A stretch of 24,974 nucleotides of DNA from SHYG01 sp041485445 (GCA_041485445.1 JBGPJN010000010.1:1-24974), one strand, 5' to 3'. Positions 14,811-23,454 are shown, counted from the first letter of the stretch. The notes: a model not told the origin generated them from the sequence alone. Program-made: numbers and translations.

Positions 14811-15800
14811 ATGCGACGCTTCATCCGGTTCAGCAGGCAGGTCTGGTTAATCCCTTTGACGGCGCTGGTGATGGTGGCAGCCTCCAGTTGCCGGACCGAG
14901 CCGGCGATGCTCACCATCGGCGTGGTCAACTTCACCTCCATTTTGAACCCGGTTTACGACGGCTTCAAGCTGGGTATGGCCGACTTGGGATATGTGGAAG
15001 GGCAGAGCGTGGAGTACGTCTACTCCGGGGGAGTAGGAGAAATGGCCGACCTGGACCCGGAAGCCCGAGAGATCATCGCCCGCAAGGTGGACCTGGTCTT
15101 CGCCATCAGCACCGCGGCCACGTTAAAGGTCCAGCAGGCTACCGCCGGCACCAGGATCCCGGTGGTTTTCGCTCCGGTGGTGGACCCGGTGCAGTCGGGC
15201 ATGGTGAACAGCTTGAGCCGGCCCGGCGGCAACCTCACGGGGATCCGCACCGGCGGTTTCGCCGCCAAAGAGCTGGAGTGGCTGGTGGTCCTGGCGCCGG
15301 GAATCCAACGGGTTCTCGTGCCCCACAACCCGGATGACGGCGCCTCGGTGGCGGGACTGGCGGCTTTGCGGGAGGCGGCCAACAAGCTGGACGTGGAGCT
15401 GGTGGTCCACGTGGCCCGCACCAGGGAGGAGTTGAACCCGGTGCTCACCAGCCTGCCCGAGGATGTGGACGCCATCTTGATACTGCCCAACCCGGTGGCC
15501 CTCAGCGCCATCGCCGACTTCGCCCACGTGGCCGTGGCCCGCCGGCTGCCGCTGGCATCCACCTCCTACGCCCAGTTGGAGGCCGGGGCCCTGATGTCCT
15601 ACGGTCCGGACTACACCCGGATGGGCCGGCAGGCGGCCCGGTTGGCCGACAAGGTGCTAAAGGGCACTGCGCCTGCGGACCTGCCGGTGGAAACCTCCGA
15701 GTTCTTCTTCAACGTAAATTTGCGCACCGCCCACGACATCGGCTTGACCATTCCCGATGAAGTACTCCAACAGACCGACCGGATAATTCGATTACCGTGA
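14811..15800 (+). CDS. ABC-type substrate-binding lipoprotein (TrpX/ABC_sub_bind family)
   Basis: A 329-residue exported binding protein: basic start, hydrophobic stretch and lipobox VAASSC (C27). The body matches the ABC_sub_bind (DUF534/TrpX-like) family: TIGVVNF, FKLGMADLGYVEGQSVEYVY, DLVFAISTAATLKVQQAT, IPVVFAPVVDPVQSGMV, SRPGGNLTGIRTG, then a second lobe with LILPNPVALSAI, RRLPLASTSYAQLEAGALMSYGPDYTRMGRQAARLADKVLKG, and a closing INLRTAHDIGL-like segment (here VNLRTAHDIGL). Such proteins bind small ligands such as amino acids for an ABC importer. No permease or ATPase gene accompanies it. Instead a sensor kinase starts 28 bp later, so it probably presents ligand to, or is co-regulated with, that kinase. 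The ligand cannot be told. Confidence 0.9.
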   Translation: MRRFIRFSRQVWLIPLTALVMVAASSCRTEPAMLTIGVVNFTSILNPVYDGFKLGMADLGYVEGQSVEYVYSGGVGEMADLDPEAREIIARKVDLVFAISTAATLKVQQATAGTRIPVVFAPVVDPVQSGMVNSLSRPGGNLTGIRTGGFAAKELEWLVVLAPGIQRVLVPHNPDDGASVAGLAALREAANKLDVELVVHVARTREELNPVLTSLPEDVDAILILPNPVALSAIADFAHVAVARRLPLASTSYAQLEAGALMSYGPDYTRMGRQAARLADKVLKGTAPADLPVETSEFFFNVNLRTAHDIGLTIPDEVLQQTDRIIRLP

Positions 15801-15828
15801 CGACCGCCCGTAGCAATCAGGCGACCCT

Positions 15829-18276
15829 ATGAGGAGTGCTAACTCCAGCATCCGTTCGCGCCTCACCGTAGCCTTTATCGGGCTGGCGGTCGCCCCGCTG
15901 CTGGTGGCCGGAGCGGCAATAACCTGGTACAGCTACAGCTTCCAAAAGGGCCAAGCCCTGACCCTGCAGCTGGAACTGGCCCGCGGCGCGGCCATTCAAA
16001 CCGCCGACTTCATCTCAGTGGGGACCACGCAGCTCAAGGTCTTCGCCCAGAACATCCCCGGCACCGAGTGGACCAGCGACCAAAGCCGGCGGGGGTTATC
16101 GCGTCTGGTGTCCCAGGACCCGTTCTTTGAGGAGGTCAGTCAGTTAGACCGTTCAGGACGGGAGCTGGCCCGAGCCTCGCGCATCGTGGTGGTCACCTCC
16201 AGCGATCTGCGGAACCGGGCGCAATCCCCGGAGTTCCTCCAGCCCGCCGGTACCGGCGCCACCTACCTGGGGCCGGTATGGTACGACCCCGTGACCGGTG
16301 AGCCGTTCATGACCGTGGCGGTCCCGATCCTGGACCCCCGCACCGGGGGCGTCTCCGGGGTGCTGGCGGGCAACCTGCGCCTGAAGAAGGTCTGGGACCT
16401 GATCTCCGATCTGCGGGTGGGAGAGGGCGGCGCCGCGTTCATCGCCGACCAGAACGGTTGGGTGGTGGCGCACCGTAATCCATCGGTGGTCCTGGGGCCC
16501 ACGCGGTTTGCCGCGCCGGAAGAGAGTGGCGTGCACGCCGGGCTGGACGGGAACGCCGCACTGGTGGCCCTGCAGCCCGTTGCCATACAGGGCTCAGGGC
16601 TGCAGGTGGTGGTGGAGCAGCCCCTGCTGGAGGCCCTGGCTCCCACCATTCGCGAAGTGCTGGTCATCGGCAGCATTCTGGTGCTGGCCCTGCTGGCCGG
16701 CCTGGTCATGGCATCGCTGGCGGTGCGTCAAATCGTCCGGCCAGTGCAGGGCCTGGCCAACACCTCGCTGGCCATCAGCTCCGGCGACCTGACGCAGCGG
16801 GCGCCCGTGACCGCCGGGGATGAGCTGGGCACTCTGGCCTCGGCCTTCAACACCATGACGGACCGGCTCCAGGCCAGCATCAACTCCCTGAAGCAGCGGG
16901 TCGCGGAGCGGGATGCCGCGGTAGCCAAGCTGGACAAGGAGATTGCCGAGCGCAAGGAGATTGAGGAGGAGCTACGCGAGGCCAACCTGCGGCTGGAGCA
17001 GACCCTGGCGCAGCTCAAGACCACCCAGGGGCACCTGGTCCAGCAGGAACGGCTGCGGGCGTTGGGGCAGATGGCCAGCGGGATCGCCCATGACTTCAAC
17101 AACGCCTTGGCCACCATCCTGGGCTTCAGCGAGCTGCTCCTCACCCGCCCCACCGACGTGGAAGACACGGAGAAGGTCCTGGCGTACTTGCAGATCATCA
17201 ACACCGGGGCCAGGGACGCCACCCGTATTGTGTCTCGCCTGCGGGAGTTTTACCGGCATCGGGAGGAGGGCGACGTGTTTCTGCCGGTCAACCTCAACGA
17301 GTTGGTGCAGCAGAGCATATCCCTTACCCAACCCAAGTGGAAGGGCCAGGCCCTGGCCAACGGCGTTCTGATTGACGTTACCGCCTCCCTGGAACCGGTC
17401 CCACTGGTGGCCGGCAACGAGGGCGACTTGCGGGAGATGCTGACCAACCTGATATTCAACTCGGTGGACGCCATCGTCCAGAGGACCGGCGGCCGCGCCG
17501 GCGCCGGCGTCGTCAATGAGGAACAGCTCGCCACCGACGGGTCCATTGTCCTCAGGACCTACCGGCGCACCTCCCTCCCCAGGATTGACGCCAATGGCGC
17601 CCCCACAGCCTCCCCCCAGCCTGCTGACGAGGTCGTGCTGGAGATCTCGGACAATGGCGCCGGCATGACCGATGAGGTGCGCCAGCGCTGCCTGGAACCG
17701 TTCTTCACCACCAAAGGCGACGAGGGTACCGGCTTGGGCCTGTCCATGGTCTTCGGCATTGTGGAGCGGCACAAGGGGGCCCTGGACATCCAGACTACCT
17801 GGGGACAGGGAACCACCTTTGTCATCAGCCTGCCCGCCTGCGCTACCCCAGCCCCGGCCACCCGCGAGCGCACGCCGGACGCGGAGACGCGGATCCGTCC
17901 GCTGCACGTGCTGGTGGTGGAGGACGAGGAATTGGAACGGGACCTGATGACCAAGTACTTCAACGCCGACGGGCATACCGCCGAGGTGGCCGCCAACGGC
18001 CGGGAAGGCCTGCAGAAGTTTCAGCAGGGCAAGTTTGACCTGGTGATTATAGACCTGGCCATGCCCGAAATGAGTGGGGAGCAGCTGGCGCCGGTGATCA
18101 AACGCCTGTCCCCTCAGACGCCGACGATTATGGTGACCGGCTTTGGCGACATGATGCTGTCCTCCGGGGAGGTTCTGCCAGGCGTGGACCTGATTCTCAG
18201 CAAGCCGCTCAGCTTGGGTGACCTGCGCAACGCCGTAGCCCGCGTGACACAAAGGGACCGGGTGACGGTGGGCTAG
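15829..18276 (+). CDS. hybrid sensor histidine kinase with Cache, HAMP and receiver domains
   Basis: An 815-residue membrane kinase. Order: membrane helix 1 (~14-34), an extracytoplasmic dCache-like sensor (~35-275; GPVWYDPVTGEPFMTVAVPIL, GVSGVLAGNL, GGAAFIADQNGWVVAH), helix 2 (~277-299), HAMP (~300-352), a coiled coil (~345-410, many K/E heptads), HisKA with H421 in ASGIAHDFNNALATILG, and HATPase_c with N-box NLIFNSVDAI, DNGAGM (~607) and GTGLGLSM (~634). A C-terminal receiver (~695-810) carries acidic EDEE, phospho-acceptor D742 (VIIDLAMPE), T in MVTGF and K in LSKPLS. No output domain follows, so the signal must leave by another protein not seen here. It lies 28 bp after the binding lipoprotein, with no obvious ribosome binding site before ATG 15829. 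Confidence 0.95.
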   Translation: MRSANSSIRSRLTVAFIGLAVAPLLVAGAAITWYSYSFQKGQALTLQLELARGAAIQTADFISVGTTQLKVFAQNIPGTEWTSDQSRRGLSRLVSQDPFFEEVSQLDRSGRELARASRIVVVTSSDLRNRAQSPEFLQPAGTGATYLGPVWYDPVTGEPFMTVAVPILDPRTGGVSGVLAGNLRLKKVWDLISDLRVGEGGAAFIADQNGWVVAHRNPSVVLGPTRFAAPEESGVHAGLDGNAALVALQPVAIQGSGLQVVVEQPLLEALAPTIREVLVIGSILVLALLAGLVMASLAVRQIVRPVQGLANTSLAISSGDLTQRAPVTAGDELGTLASAFNTMTDRLQASINSLKQRVAERDAAVAKLDKEIAERKEIEEELREANLRLEQTLAQLKTTQGHLVQQERLRALGQMASGIAHDFNNALATILGFSELLLTRPTDVEDTEKVLAYLQIINTGARDATRIVSRLREFYRHREEGDVFLPVNLNELVQQSISLTQPKWKGQALANGVLIDVTASLEPVPLVAGNEGDLREMLTNLIFNSVDAIVQRTGGRAGAGVVNEEQLATDGSIVLRTYRRTSLPRIDANGAPTASPQPADEVVLEISDNGAGMTDEVRQRCLEPFFTTKGDEGTGLGLSMVFGIVERHKGALDIQTTWGQGTTFVISLPACATPAPATRERTPDAETRIRPLHVLVVEDEELERDLMTKYFNADGHTAEVAANGREGLQKFQQGKFDLVIIDLAMPEMSGEQLAPVIKRLSPQTPTIMVTGFGDMMLSSGEVLPGVDLILSKPLSLGDLRNAVARVTQRDRVTVG

Positions 18277-18278
18277 GC

Positions 18279-19391
18279 TCACCCACCGGCTTGGGGCACC
18301 GACACCTCCCGGCCAAGGTTGGAAGAGTCCCGGATGGCGTCCAGAAACCGGTGCAGGCTCACCGCGGTATCGAAGTCCGGCGGGCCGCCGGACCCGGTCC
18401 GGATGGACTGAGCAAACCGGTAGTACATCTGTCCCACGTTGTAGGGCTCGCCGCTGGGCATCCCCTCCAGCACATAAACGTGGCGCTGGGGCGCCGGTAG
18501 GTCTTGCAAACGCCTTTCGCGGGCCCGGCCGCCTTGCAGCCGCACCTCCCGGAGCTGGGGCGAGTCGTCGGAAGTGGCCACCAGCGTCCCTTCCCGCCCG
18601 TAAACTTCCATGCGGTAGCCGCCGCCCAGCCAGGGCACGCTGGACACATGGACGGACGCCACTGCGCCGCTGGCCAGGCGCCCGCTGACCAGGATGTTGT
18701 CGGGCGAGGTGACCTCCACCACCTGCTGGGTATCAGTCTCCAGCCACTGTTTGGCCTGGGTGGAAACCACCGACGCCACCTGACTAAACTCCCCCACCAC
18801 GAAGCGCAGCGCGTCGATGGTGTGCCCGCAGGCGATGGTCAGGGTGTTAGCCCCCAGGGCGTCATCCCGCTGCCAGGTCCGGTCCGAGGTGCGTTCCAGC
18901 AGCCCGCCGCGAGACAGGCTGACGTGGCAAGACATCACCTCGCCAACGTAGCCCGTCTCCACCAGATCCTTCATGTACATAATGGATGGGGACACCCGCG
19001 CCTGTAGTCCCACCGCGGTGCGTACCCCCTTGGCCCGGGCCAAGTCCGCCAGCTCCCGGGCCTCGGCCAAGGTAGCGCCCAGCGGCCACTCAGTGTACAC
19101 GTGCTTGCCGGCGTTGATGGCATCCTTGGTCACCTGGTAGTGGCTGGGCACCCGCAGCACCACCGCCACGGCGTCCACCTCCGGGCAGGCCAGCAGCTTT
19201 TGATAGGAGTCAAAGGCCAGGCGCGCGCCAAACTGGCGTGCCGCCTCATCGGCGGTTTCCTGCCGGGTGGTGCACACCGCCGTCAGCTCGTACTCCGGAC
19301 TGGCGACGGCCGCGGGGAGATGGGAGCGGGGCGCCCAGCCCCGGTGTACGTTGGCGCCGATGATCCCCAGACGAATCTTATCCGATGCCAT
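18279..19391 (-). CDS. Gal80-like Gfo/Idh/MocA family oxidoreductase
   Basis: A 370-residue protein with an N-terminal Rossmann fold (RLGIIGANVHRGWAPRSHLPA, ~6-26) and an alpha/beta C-terminal domain. Typical Gfo/Idh/MocA enzymes have an EKP motif; here it is EWPLG (TEWPLGATLAEA, ~99-105). This replacement, together with GWAPRSHLPA and SHYQV, matches the Gal80-like branch (yeast Gal80 has a similar GWA...H.PA and EWAL layout), whose members bind NAD(P) but may be regulators or unusual sugar oxidoreductases. ACGHTIDALRFVVGEF keeps the conserved His. The start at 19391 has an AGGAGG site 9 bases upstream. It is convergent with the kinase gene, leaving only 2 bp between stop codons. Substrate unknown. 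Confidence 0.88.
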   Translation of the reverse strand: MASDKIRLGIIGANVHRGWAPRSHLPAAVASPEYELTAVCTTRQETADEAARQFGARLAFDSYQKLLACPEVDAVAVVLRVPSHYQVTKDAINAGKHVYTEWPLGATLAEARELADLARAKGVRTAVGLQARVSPSIMYMKDLVETGYVGEVMSCHVSLSRGGLLERTSDRTWQRDDALGANTLTIACGHTIDALRFVVGEFSQVASVVSTQAKQWLETDTQQVVEVTSPDNILVSGRLASGAVASVHVSSVPWLGGGYRMEVYGREGTLVATSDDSPQLREVRLQGGRARERRLQDLPAPQRHVYVLEGMPSGEPYNVGQMYYRFAQSIRTGSGGPPDFDTAVSLHRFLDAIRDSSNLGREVSVPQAGG

Positions 19392-19449
19392 GCTTGCTTC
19401 CTCCTAGCCGGTGTGAACTCCCCCATGAAACCGTGAAACCGCCCGAAAA

Positions 19450-19560
19450 CCCTCACCCCCTCGGTCCCCCTCTCCCTTAGGGAGAGGGGGAGGAGATTTG
19501 AACCGGGGGGATACCCCCAGCCCCGACTGGTCGGGGCACTCCCCCGAGGCGCATTTTGGG
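19450..19560. repeat. palindromic intergenic repeat block
   Basis: A perfect 12-bp stem, TCCCCCTCTCCC (19465-19476) with GGGAGAGGGGGA (19480-19491), loop TTA, is followed by CCCCGAC-TG-GTCGGGG (19521-19536) and GGGGGAT/ACCCCC pairings. No T-run follows on either side, so it is a repeat rather than a good terminator. It fills most of the 200-bp gap between the Gal80-like and MBL-fold genes. Confidence 0.65.
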
Positions 19561-19591
19561 ATGGGTCCCTGAAAGCCGTGGAGGCACGGGC

Positions 19592-20434
19592 CTAGCCCGA
19601 CAGACCCTGCCAGTAGCGCCGGCCCTGCACCGTCACCACCTTGCCAAAACCCGGCGCGGGAAAGTGGCCCGCCGCAACGGTGGCGCCCTCCCTGGCCAGC
19701 CGCTCCATGAGCCGGCGCCGGGTGATGCTGGCCTGTTGGGGGTCCATGTCCGCCCGGGAGATCCAGTCGGTCTCCTGGACCTGGGCCGGGTTATGGGCCG
19801 CATCGCCCAGGATCAGGCCGCGCTGCCCCTGGGATGAAATCAAGATACTCACGTGCCCCGGGGTGTGGCCCGGAGTGGGCAGCGCGCTCAACTCGCGGGT
19901 CAGCACGTGCTCTCCATCCATCAGCTCCAGCAACCCCAGGTTTTGCAGCGGCCACACGCAGGCCGGCGCGTTGGGGAATCGTTCTTTCACTTCAGGCCGG
20001 TGACAGGCCTCCCAGTCCTGGCGGCTGGCCCAGTAGCGTGCTCTGGGGAAGGTCGGCGCATACCCAGAACCCTGTCGCTGGAGGTTCCAGCCCACGTGGT
20101 CCCGGTGGAGGTGAGTCATCACCACCATATCAATGTCCTGGGGGCGGACACCCTGGGACTGGAGGGCGGTCAACAGCTCGCCCCACGGACTGGCCGGGGC
20201 ATCTGAGGGCGGCGGACCCAGCCCCGTGTCCACCAGGATGGTGCGACCATCCGAGCGCACCAGGAAGGAGGCGAGGTTGAACCGGACCTTATGCTCCGGC
20301 GTCAGGTGGGCCGCATAGGGCTGCCACTGGTCGGCGCTCACCGCCGGAAAGAAGTTGCACGCGTCGAACTCCAGATAACCGTCGGAAAGGGAGGTGATCT
20401 CAACGTTGCCCACGCGAACCGTACTACCGGCCAT
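19592..20434 (-). CDS. metallo-beta-lactamase-fold hydrolase
   Basis: A 280-residue soluble MBL-fold protein. Metal-binding motif THLHRDHVGW (H108, H110, D112, H113), then LPTPGHTPGH (third-group His), LGDAAHNP (bridging Asp) and AAGHFPAPGF (last His) are all present, so a dinuclear zinc site is likely intact. The N-terminal ILVDTGLGPPP strand and the overall length resemble the AHL-lactonase/AttM-like and related hydrolases, but the substrate cannot be set from this. A GGAGG site sits 6 bases before ATG 20434. It has no signal peptide. It probably forms its own unit: the Gal80-like gene on the same strand begins 200 bp downstream beyond a repeat. Confidence 0.92.
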   Translation of the reverse strand: MAGSTVRVGNVEITSLSDGYLEFDACNFFPAVSADQWQPYAAHLTPEHKVRFNLASFLVRSDGRTILVDTGLGPPPSDAPASPWGELLTALQSQGVRPQDIDMVVMTHLHRDHVGWNLQRQGSGYAPTFPRARYWASRQDWEACHRPEVKERFPNAPACVWPLQNLGLLELMDGEHVLTRELSALPTPGHTPGHVSILISSQGQRGLILGDAAHNPAQVQETDWISRADMDPQQASITRRRLMERLAREGATVAAGHFPAPGFGKVVTVQGRRYWQGLSG

Positions 20435-20548
20435 TTCCTGCCTCCAAACCGCGGCGGTCGGCGATGGCGGCCGGCCCCCGCATCCAGCGATTTACGGCGC
20501 CAGCGATGCATGGTGCAGCCCCGTTGCGCCCCTCTGGTTTGAGCACCA

Positions 20549-20554
20549 ATTATA
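20549..20554 (-). promoter_or_regulatory. possible -10 element for the MBL-fold gene
   Basis: A perfect TATAAT on the minus strand, 115 bases before the start codon. No convincing -35 lies at the right distance, so this is tentative. Confidence 0.3.
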
Positions 20555-20570
20555 CCTCGCCCGTGGTGCG

Positions 20571-20601
20571 TTGACAGGCCGGCGGCCCGCGGCGGTACAA
20601 T
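20571..20601 (+). promoter_or_regulatory. candidate promoter for tRNA-Ala
   Basis: TTGACA (20571-20576) and TACAAT (20596-20601) with a 19-base spacer, 43 bases before the tRNA. The hexamers are strong; the spacer is 2 bases longer than ideal. Confidence 0.55.
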
Positions 20602-20644
20602 GACGCAGTTGGCCGGTGCACCGTGGCCCGGCGACGGCGCCCGT

Positions 20645-20719
20645 GGGGGTGTAGCTCAGTGGGAGAGCACCTGCTTTGCAAGCAGGGGGTCAGGGGTTCG
20701 AATCCCCTCACCTCCACCA
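20645..20719 (+). tRNA. tRNA-Ala (anticodon UGC), CCA encoded
   Basis: Full cloverleaf: acceptor GGGGGTG/CACCTCC (one G-T pair), D stem GCTC/GAGC, anticodon stem CCTGC/GCAGG with loop TTTGCAA (anticodon TGC), T stem AGGGG/CCCCT with loop TTCGAAT, discriminator A at 20716 and an encoded CCA at 20717-20719. It reads alanine codons. It is followed by a terminator and then a gene-poor stretch. Confidence 0.97.
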
Positions 20720-20752
20720 GCTAGATACAAAATTCCCGCTTCCCAGATATGA

Positions 20753-20783
20753 GAGCCGCCTGACCAGGCGGCTCCTTATTTTT
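20753..20783 (+). terminator. intrinsic terminator after tRNA-Ala
   Basis: Stem GAGCCGCC (20753-20760), loop TGACCA, stem GGCGGCTC (20767-20774), then CTTATTTTT. The perfect 8-bp GC-rich stem plus T-rich tail, 34 bases after the tRNA, is a textbook rho-independent terminator. Confidence 0.9.
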
Positions 20784-21800
20784 CAAAAGTGGCATAACCG
20801 ACCCCCTGCTTTTCAAGGGAAAACGGCTCAGACTCCAGTTGCTTGCCTCACCGACACTTCTGCAAAGAGGATAGCCGGCGGTTCCAGCATAGTTTCAACC
20901 AGGCCAACATGATTGGACACATATACCCCAATGCTGGCAGGTCTGCTAGACGAGCCACGGCTACGCGGGCATAAGCGCATCAACATCGCCTCTCCTTCTC
21001 AGCGGAGCATATCCACCGGAGAGTAACAAGGTTTCGATGTCCCAGATTCCAACTCAAGGGGCTGTCTGACCTGCAACTGTTCACAGTTGAGGGGATTGGG
21101 TTATCCACTGCCGTTCCAAGATCAAGGTGCTAAATACGGAACAGGCGGAGGGAAGGCAGGCAAGCCAAGTTCGTCCGCTCGAGATTGAACTCCTACCTCT
21201 GACTCGCAATTGTAGCTGCCCCCCAGGCAATGCCGTAAAACGTGGCAAGCAAGCGCTGGAAGGCCTCATAGACCGTGCCTTTGCATAGACAGAAACACTG
21301 GTGGTTTTCGGGCCAGTTTCGTATCTGAATGCAGCCCTTCTGTGGGTCCAAACACGGGACTGCATGGGGTGCAGGGGGTCGCCGGAGTGCACGTAGGTAA
21401 GGGGGAATGGGGTGCCTGCGGTTCATGAAACAAAATCTCCAGTCGACCTCCAGCGAAGCGGTGCTTATGGGAACGACCCAAAATCGTCCCAGCATGTGGC
21501 GTAGTCGGCACGCCCCTTTGATTTGACTCAAGGCCCGGTGGAACTGAGCCAGCGGCCAGAGGCTTGGCAAGCTTACCAGACCTGAGGGGTATTACCACCG
21601 CGGAAACATTCAGGTGGCCTTGCCGCGTCGGTACGGCAAACGTCAGACCAGCGGTCTGCGGGACAAATTCTTGCGCAGACGTTTAACTCCTAAGACTTCT
21701 CTCAGCACAACTGGTCTACGACCACCAAGGCCCAACCTGTTCTTGAATCAGAGTCAATAGACTGCGGCGTAAGACCCACCGACGCGCATGCCGAAATCCG
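20784..21800. other. ~1 kb stretch without a recognisable gene
   Basis: Only short overlapping frames occur here (for example minus-strand 21193-21570 and 21266-21598), none with a known motif, a convincing ribosome binding site or codon use like the neighbours. The sequence looks less GC-rich by eye than the left half of the window. It may be a decayed insertion next to the tRNA, but I find no integrase remnant and no repeat of the tRNA 3' end. Confidence 0.5.
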
Positions 21801-23363
21801 TTAAGGGCGCACACCAGGGATACCCAGTCGGATTCGGTAAATGCCGGTCATTGCCGTCATATAGAGTGTTCTGCCATCCTCGTCGCCCCATGCCAAATTA
21901 TGCTGTATCTCCGGACCTTTGATTATGCCAAGAGCCTGTCCTTGAGGCGAGAGAATCCATACTCCTCCTGGCCCACAGACGTACAGGTTGCCGTCCTGAT
22001 CGACCTTTATCCCGTCAATCCCGTCCTCTCCAGGAGCTCGGGTCATGTCGTGGAAGATTTCACCAGCGGCTAGAGTTCCGTCGACGTTTACCAGGTATCG
22101 CATCACGACTTTCTCTTGTGGGTCCCAGTTTCCAACGTAGAGGTACCTCTCGTCCGGGGAAAAGGCGATACCCTTGGGACTGGTCAATTCCTGGGTCAGG
22201 AGACTAACTTCCCCTTCATGGGCTCGGAACACACCGCTGAAGGTAAGCTCCCTCCTCGGATCGTCGAAGGTCTGGGGCAGCCCAAGAGGCGGGTCTGTGA
22301 AGTACAGGGATCCATCGGACCGGTATACCAGGTCGTTGGGGCTGTTGAGGCGCTTGCCTTGATACTGGTCTGCCAGCACGGTCGCCTTACTCCTTGGTTC
22401 CACCCGGATAATCCGGCGGTTGCCCTGCTGGCAAATGGTCAGCCTCCCTTCCGAGTCCAAGGTCAGGCCCGTGGAGCCCGGCTGGGTGTATTCTCCGACG
22501 TCGAAGCCGCTGTAGCCGCTATTCACCCGAAAGACATTCACCGTGCCGTCTGGGGCCCAGCGGTAGATGGCGTTGGTGTTGGGTGAGCTAAAAAGCAAAT
22601 AACCAGCGTGGACCCAAACCGGGCCTTGGGTGGAGATGAATTCGCCCGCCACTTTCTCCAGCTCCGCATCCGAAGGTACAATGGCATCTAGAGCTGGACT
22701 TCGCCGGACAACCTCAAACTGGGTTTCCCAGGCGACCTGAGCCCGATCGGCCACATAGAATTTGAGGGTCGCGGTGCGAAGCCAGATGTAGTTCTCTGGG
22801 GAAGCCGATATAGGCGCGTTTATCCCAAATACAGCGACTTGGAAGCTCTGCCCCGGCCTAACATCACGGGCAATTATGACGCGGTTGGGCGAGTTGAATC
22901 CGGAAACAACTGTACCGCCTGCCTGTCCGACTACCCGGGGCAGTTGCCCATTGACCCAGACCTCAGCGTAGTCATCGACTATCACCTCAAAGACAACGGT
23001 GGATCCGGTGGGATCGAAGTTGCCCACCATCTTGGGAATCGTGAAATTGATGCGGTACCAGTTGAAGCAGACCTTACCGGTGCCGCGGCGACCATCCAGG
23101 TCAGTAGCTGGAACAATTTCCCAGCCGGAGTCGTCAAAATCCAGAACCTGAGCATGGGGAACTATGTCATAGGTCTGATTCGGCGGACCGGTTGGGTTCA
23201 AGTCCTCTCCCACACTGCGAAATGGCACAGTTATGACCTCGGCGTCATGATAGCGCCATTGACCCCCGACTAACTCAACACCGGCGTCGGTGTTCAGATC
23301 AATCATGGCATCTGGCAAGCCTGGCAGTATCCCGGACGGACCGGGGAGTCTCGCCGCTGTCAT
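21801..23363 (-). CDS. two-domain SMP-30/gluconolactonase-like protein
   Basis: A 520-residue protein. Residues ~60-205 form a galactose-binding-like beta sandwich (DFDDSGWEIVPATDLDG, VVFEVIVDDYAEVWVNGQLP, SPENYIWLRTATLKFYV). Residues ~225-515 are a six-bladed SMP-30/gluconolactonase propeller (LDSEGRLTICQQGNRRIIRVE, RLNSPNDLVYRSDGSLYFTDPPLGL, GIDGIKVDQDGNLYVCGPGGVW, HNLAWGDEDGRTLYMTA). Propeller enzymes hydrolyse lactones or related esters with one divalent metal. Likely ligands N343 and D450 are present, but the usual Glu of the EGPxW motif is Gln (Q246 in TQGPVW). I chose ATG 23363 because AGGAGAGG lies 7 bases before it; ATG 23432 would add 23 poorly supported residues. It follows the crotonase gene by 91 bp on the same strand. 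No signal peptide. Confidence 0.88.
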   Translation of the reverse strand: MTAARLPGPSGILPGLPDAMIDLNTDAGVELVGGQWRYHDAEVITVPFRSVGEDLNPTGPPNQTYDIVPHAQVLDFDDSGWEIVPATDLDGRRGTGKVCFNWYRINFTIPKMVGNFDPTGSTVVFEVIVDDYAEVWVNGQLPRVVGQAGGTVVSGFNSPNRVIIARDVRPGQSFQVAVFGINAPISASPENYIWLRTATLKFYVADRAQVAWETQFEVVRRSPALDAIVPSDAELEKVAGEFISTQGPVWVHAGYLLFSSPNTNAIYRWAPDGTVNVFRVNSGYSGFDVGEYTQPGSTGLTLDSEGRLTICQQGNRRIIRVEPRSKATVLADQYQGKRLNSPNDLVYRSDGSLYFTDPPLGLPQTFDDPRRELTFSGVFRAHEGEVSLLTQELTSPKGIAFSPDERYLYVGNWDPQEKVVMRYLVNVDGTLAAGEIFHDMTRAPGEDGIDGIKVDQDGNLYVCGPGGVWILSPQGQALGIIKGPEIQHNLAWGDEDGRTLYMTAMTGIYRIRLGIPGVRP

Positions 23364-23454
23364 ACGCCGTCCTCTCCTGTGACCTTGTCTGGGGTTCATG
23401 GCGACAATTACATTTTCTCTTGTTAACGCCAATGCACCCTAATGCGTCCATCAG

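Noticed and set aside
16972..18282. Long minus-strand frame antisense to the sensor kinase
   Set aside because: Composition is typical of antisense in GC-rich genes (His/Gln/Gly-rich) and the kinase on the other strand explains the region fully.
19465..19491. Terminator for the MBL-fold gene
   Set aside because: Strong stem but no T-run in the minus direction, and it belongs to a palindromic repeat block.
21081..21598. Small proteins in the gap after tRNA-Ala
   Set aside because: Three overlapping minus-strand frames, none with ribosome binding site, motif or domain; no support for any of them.
20700..21700. Attachment-site duplicate of the tRNA 3' end
   Set aside because: Looked for a second copy of GGTTCGAATCCCCTCACC downstream; none seen in the window.
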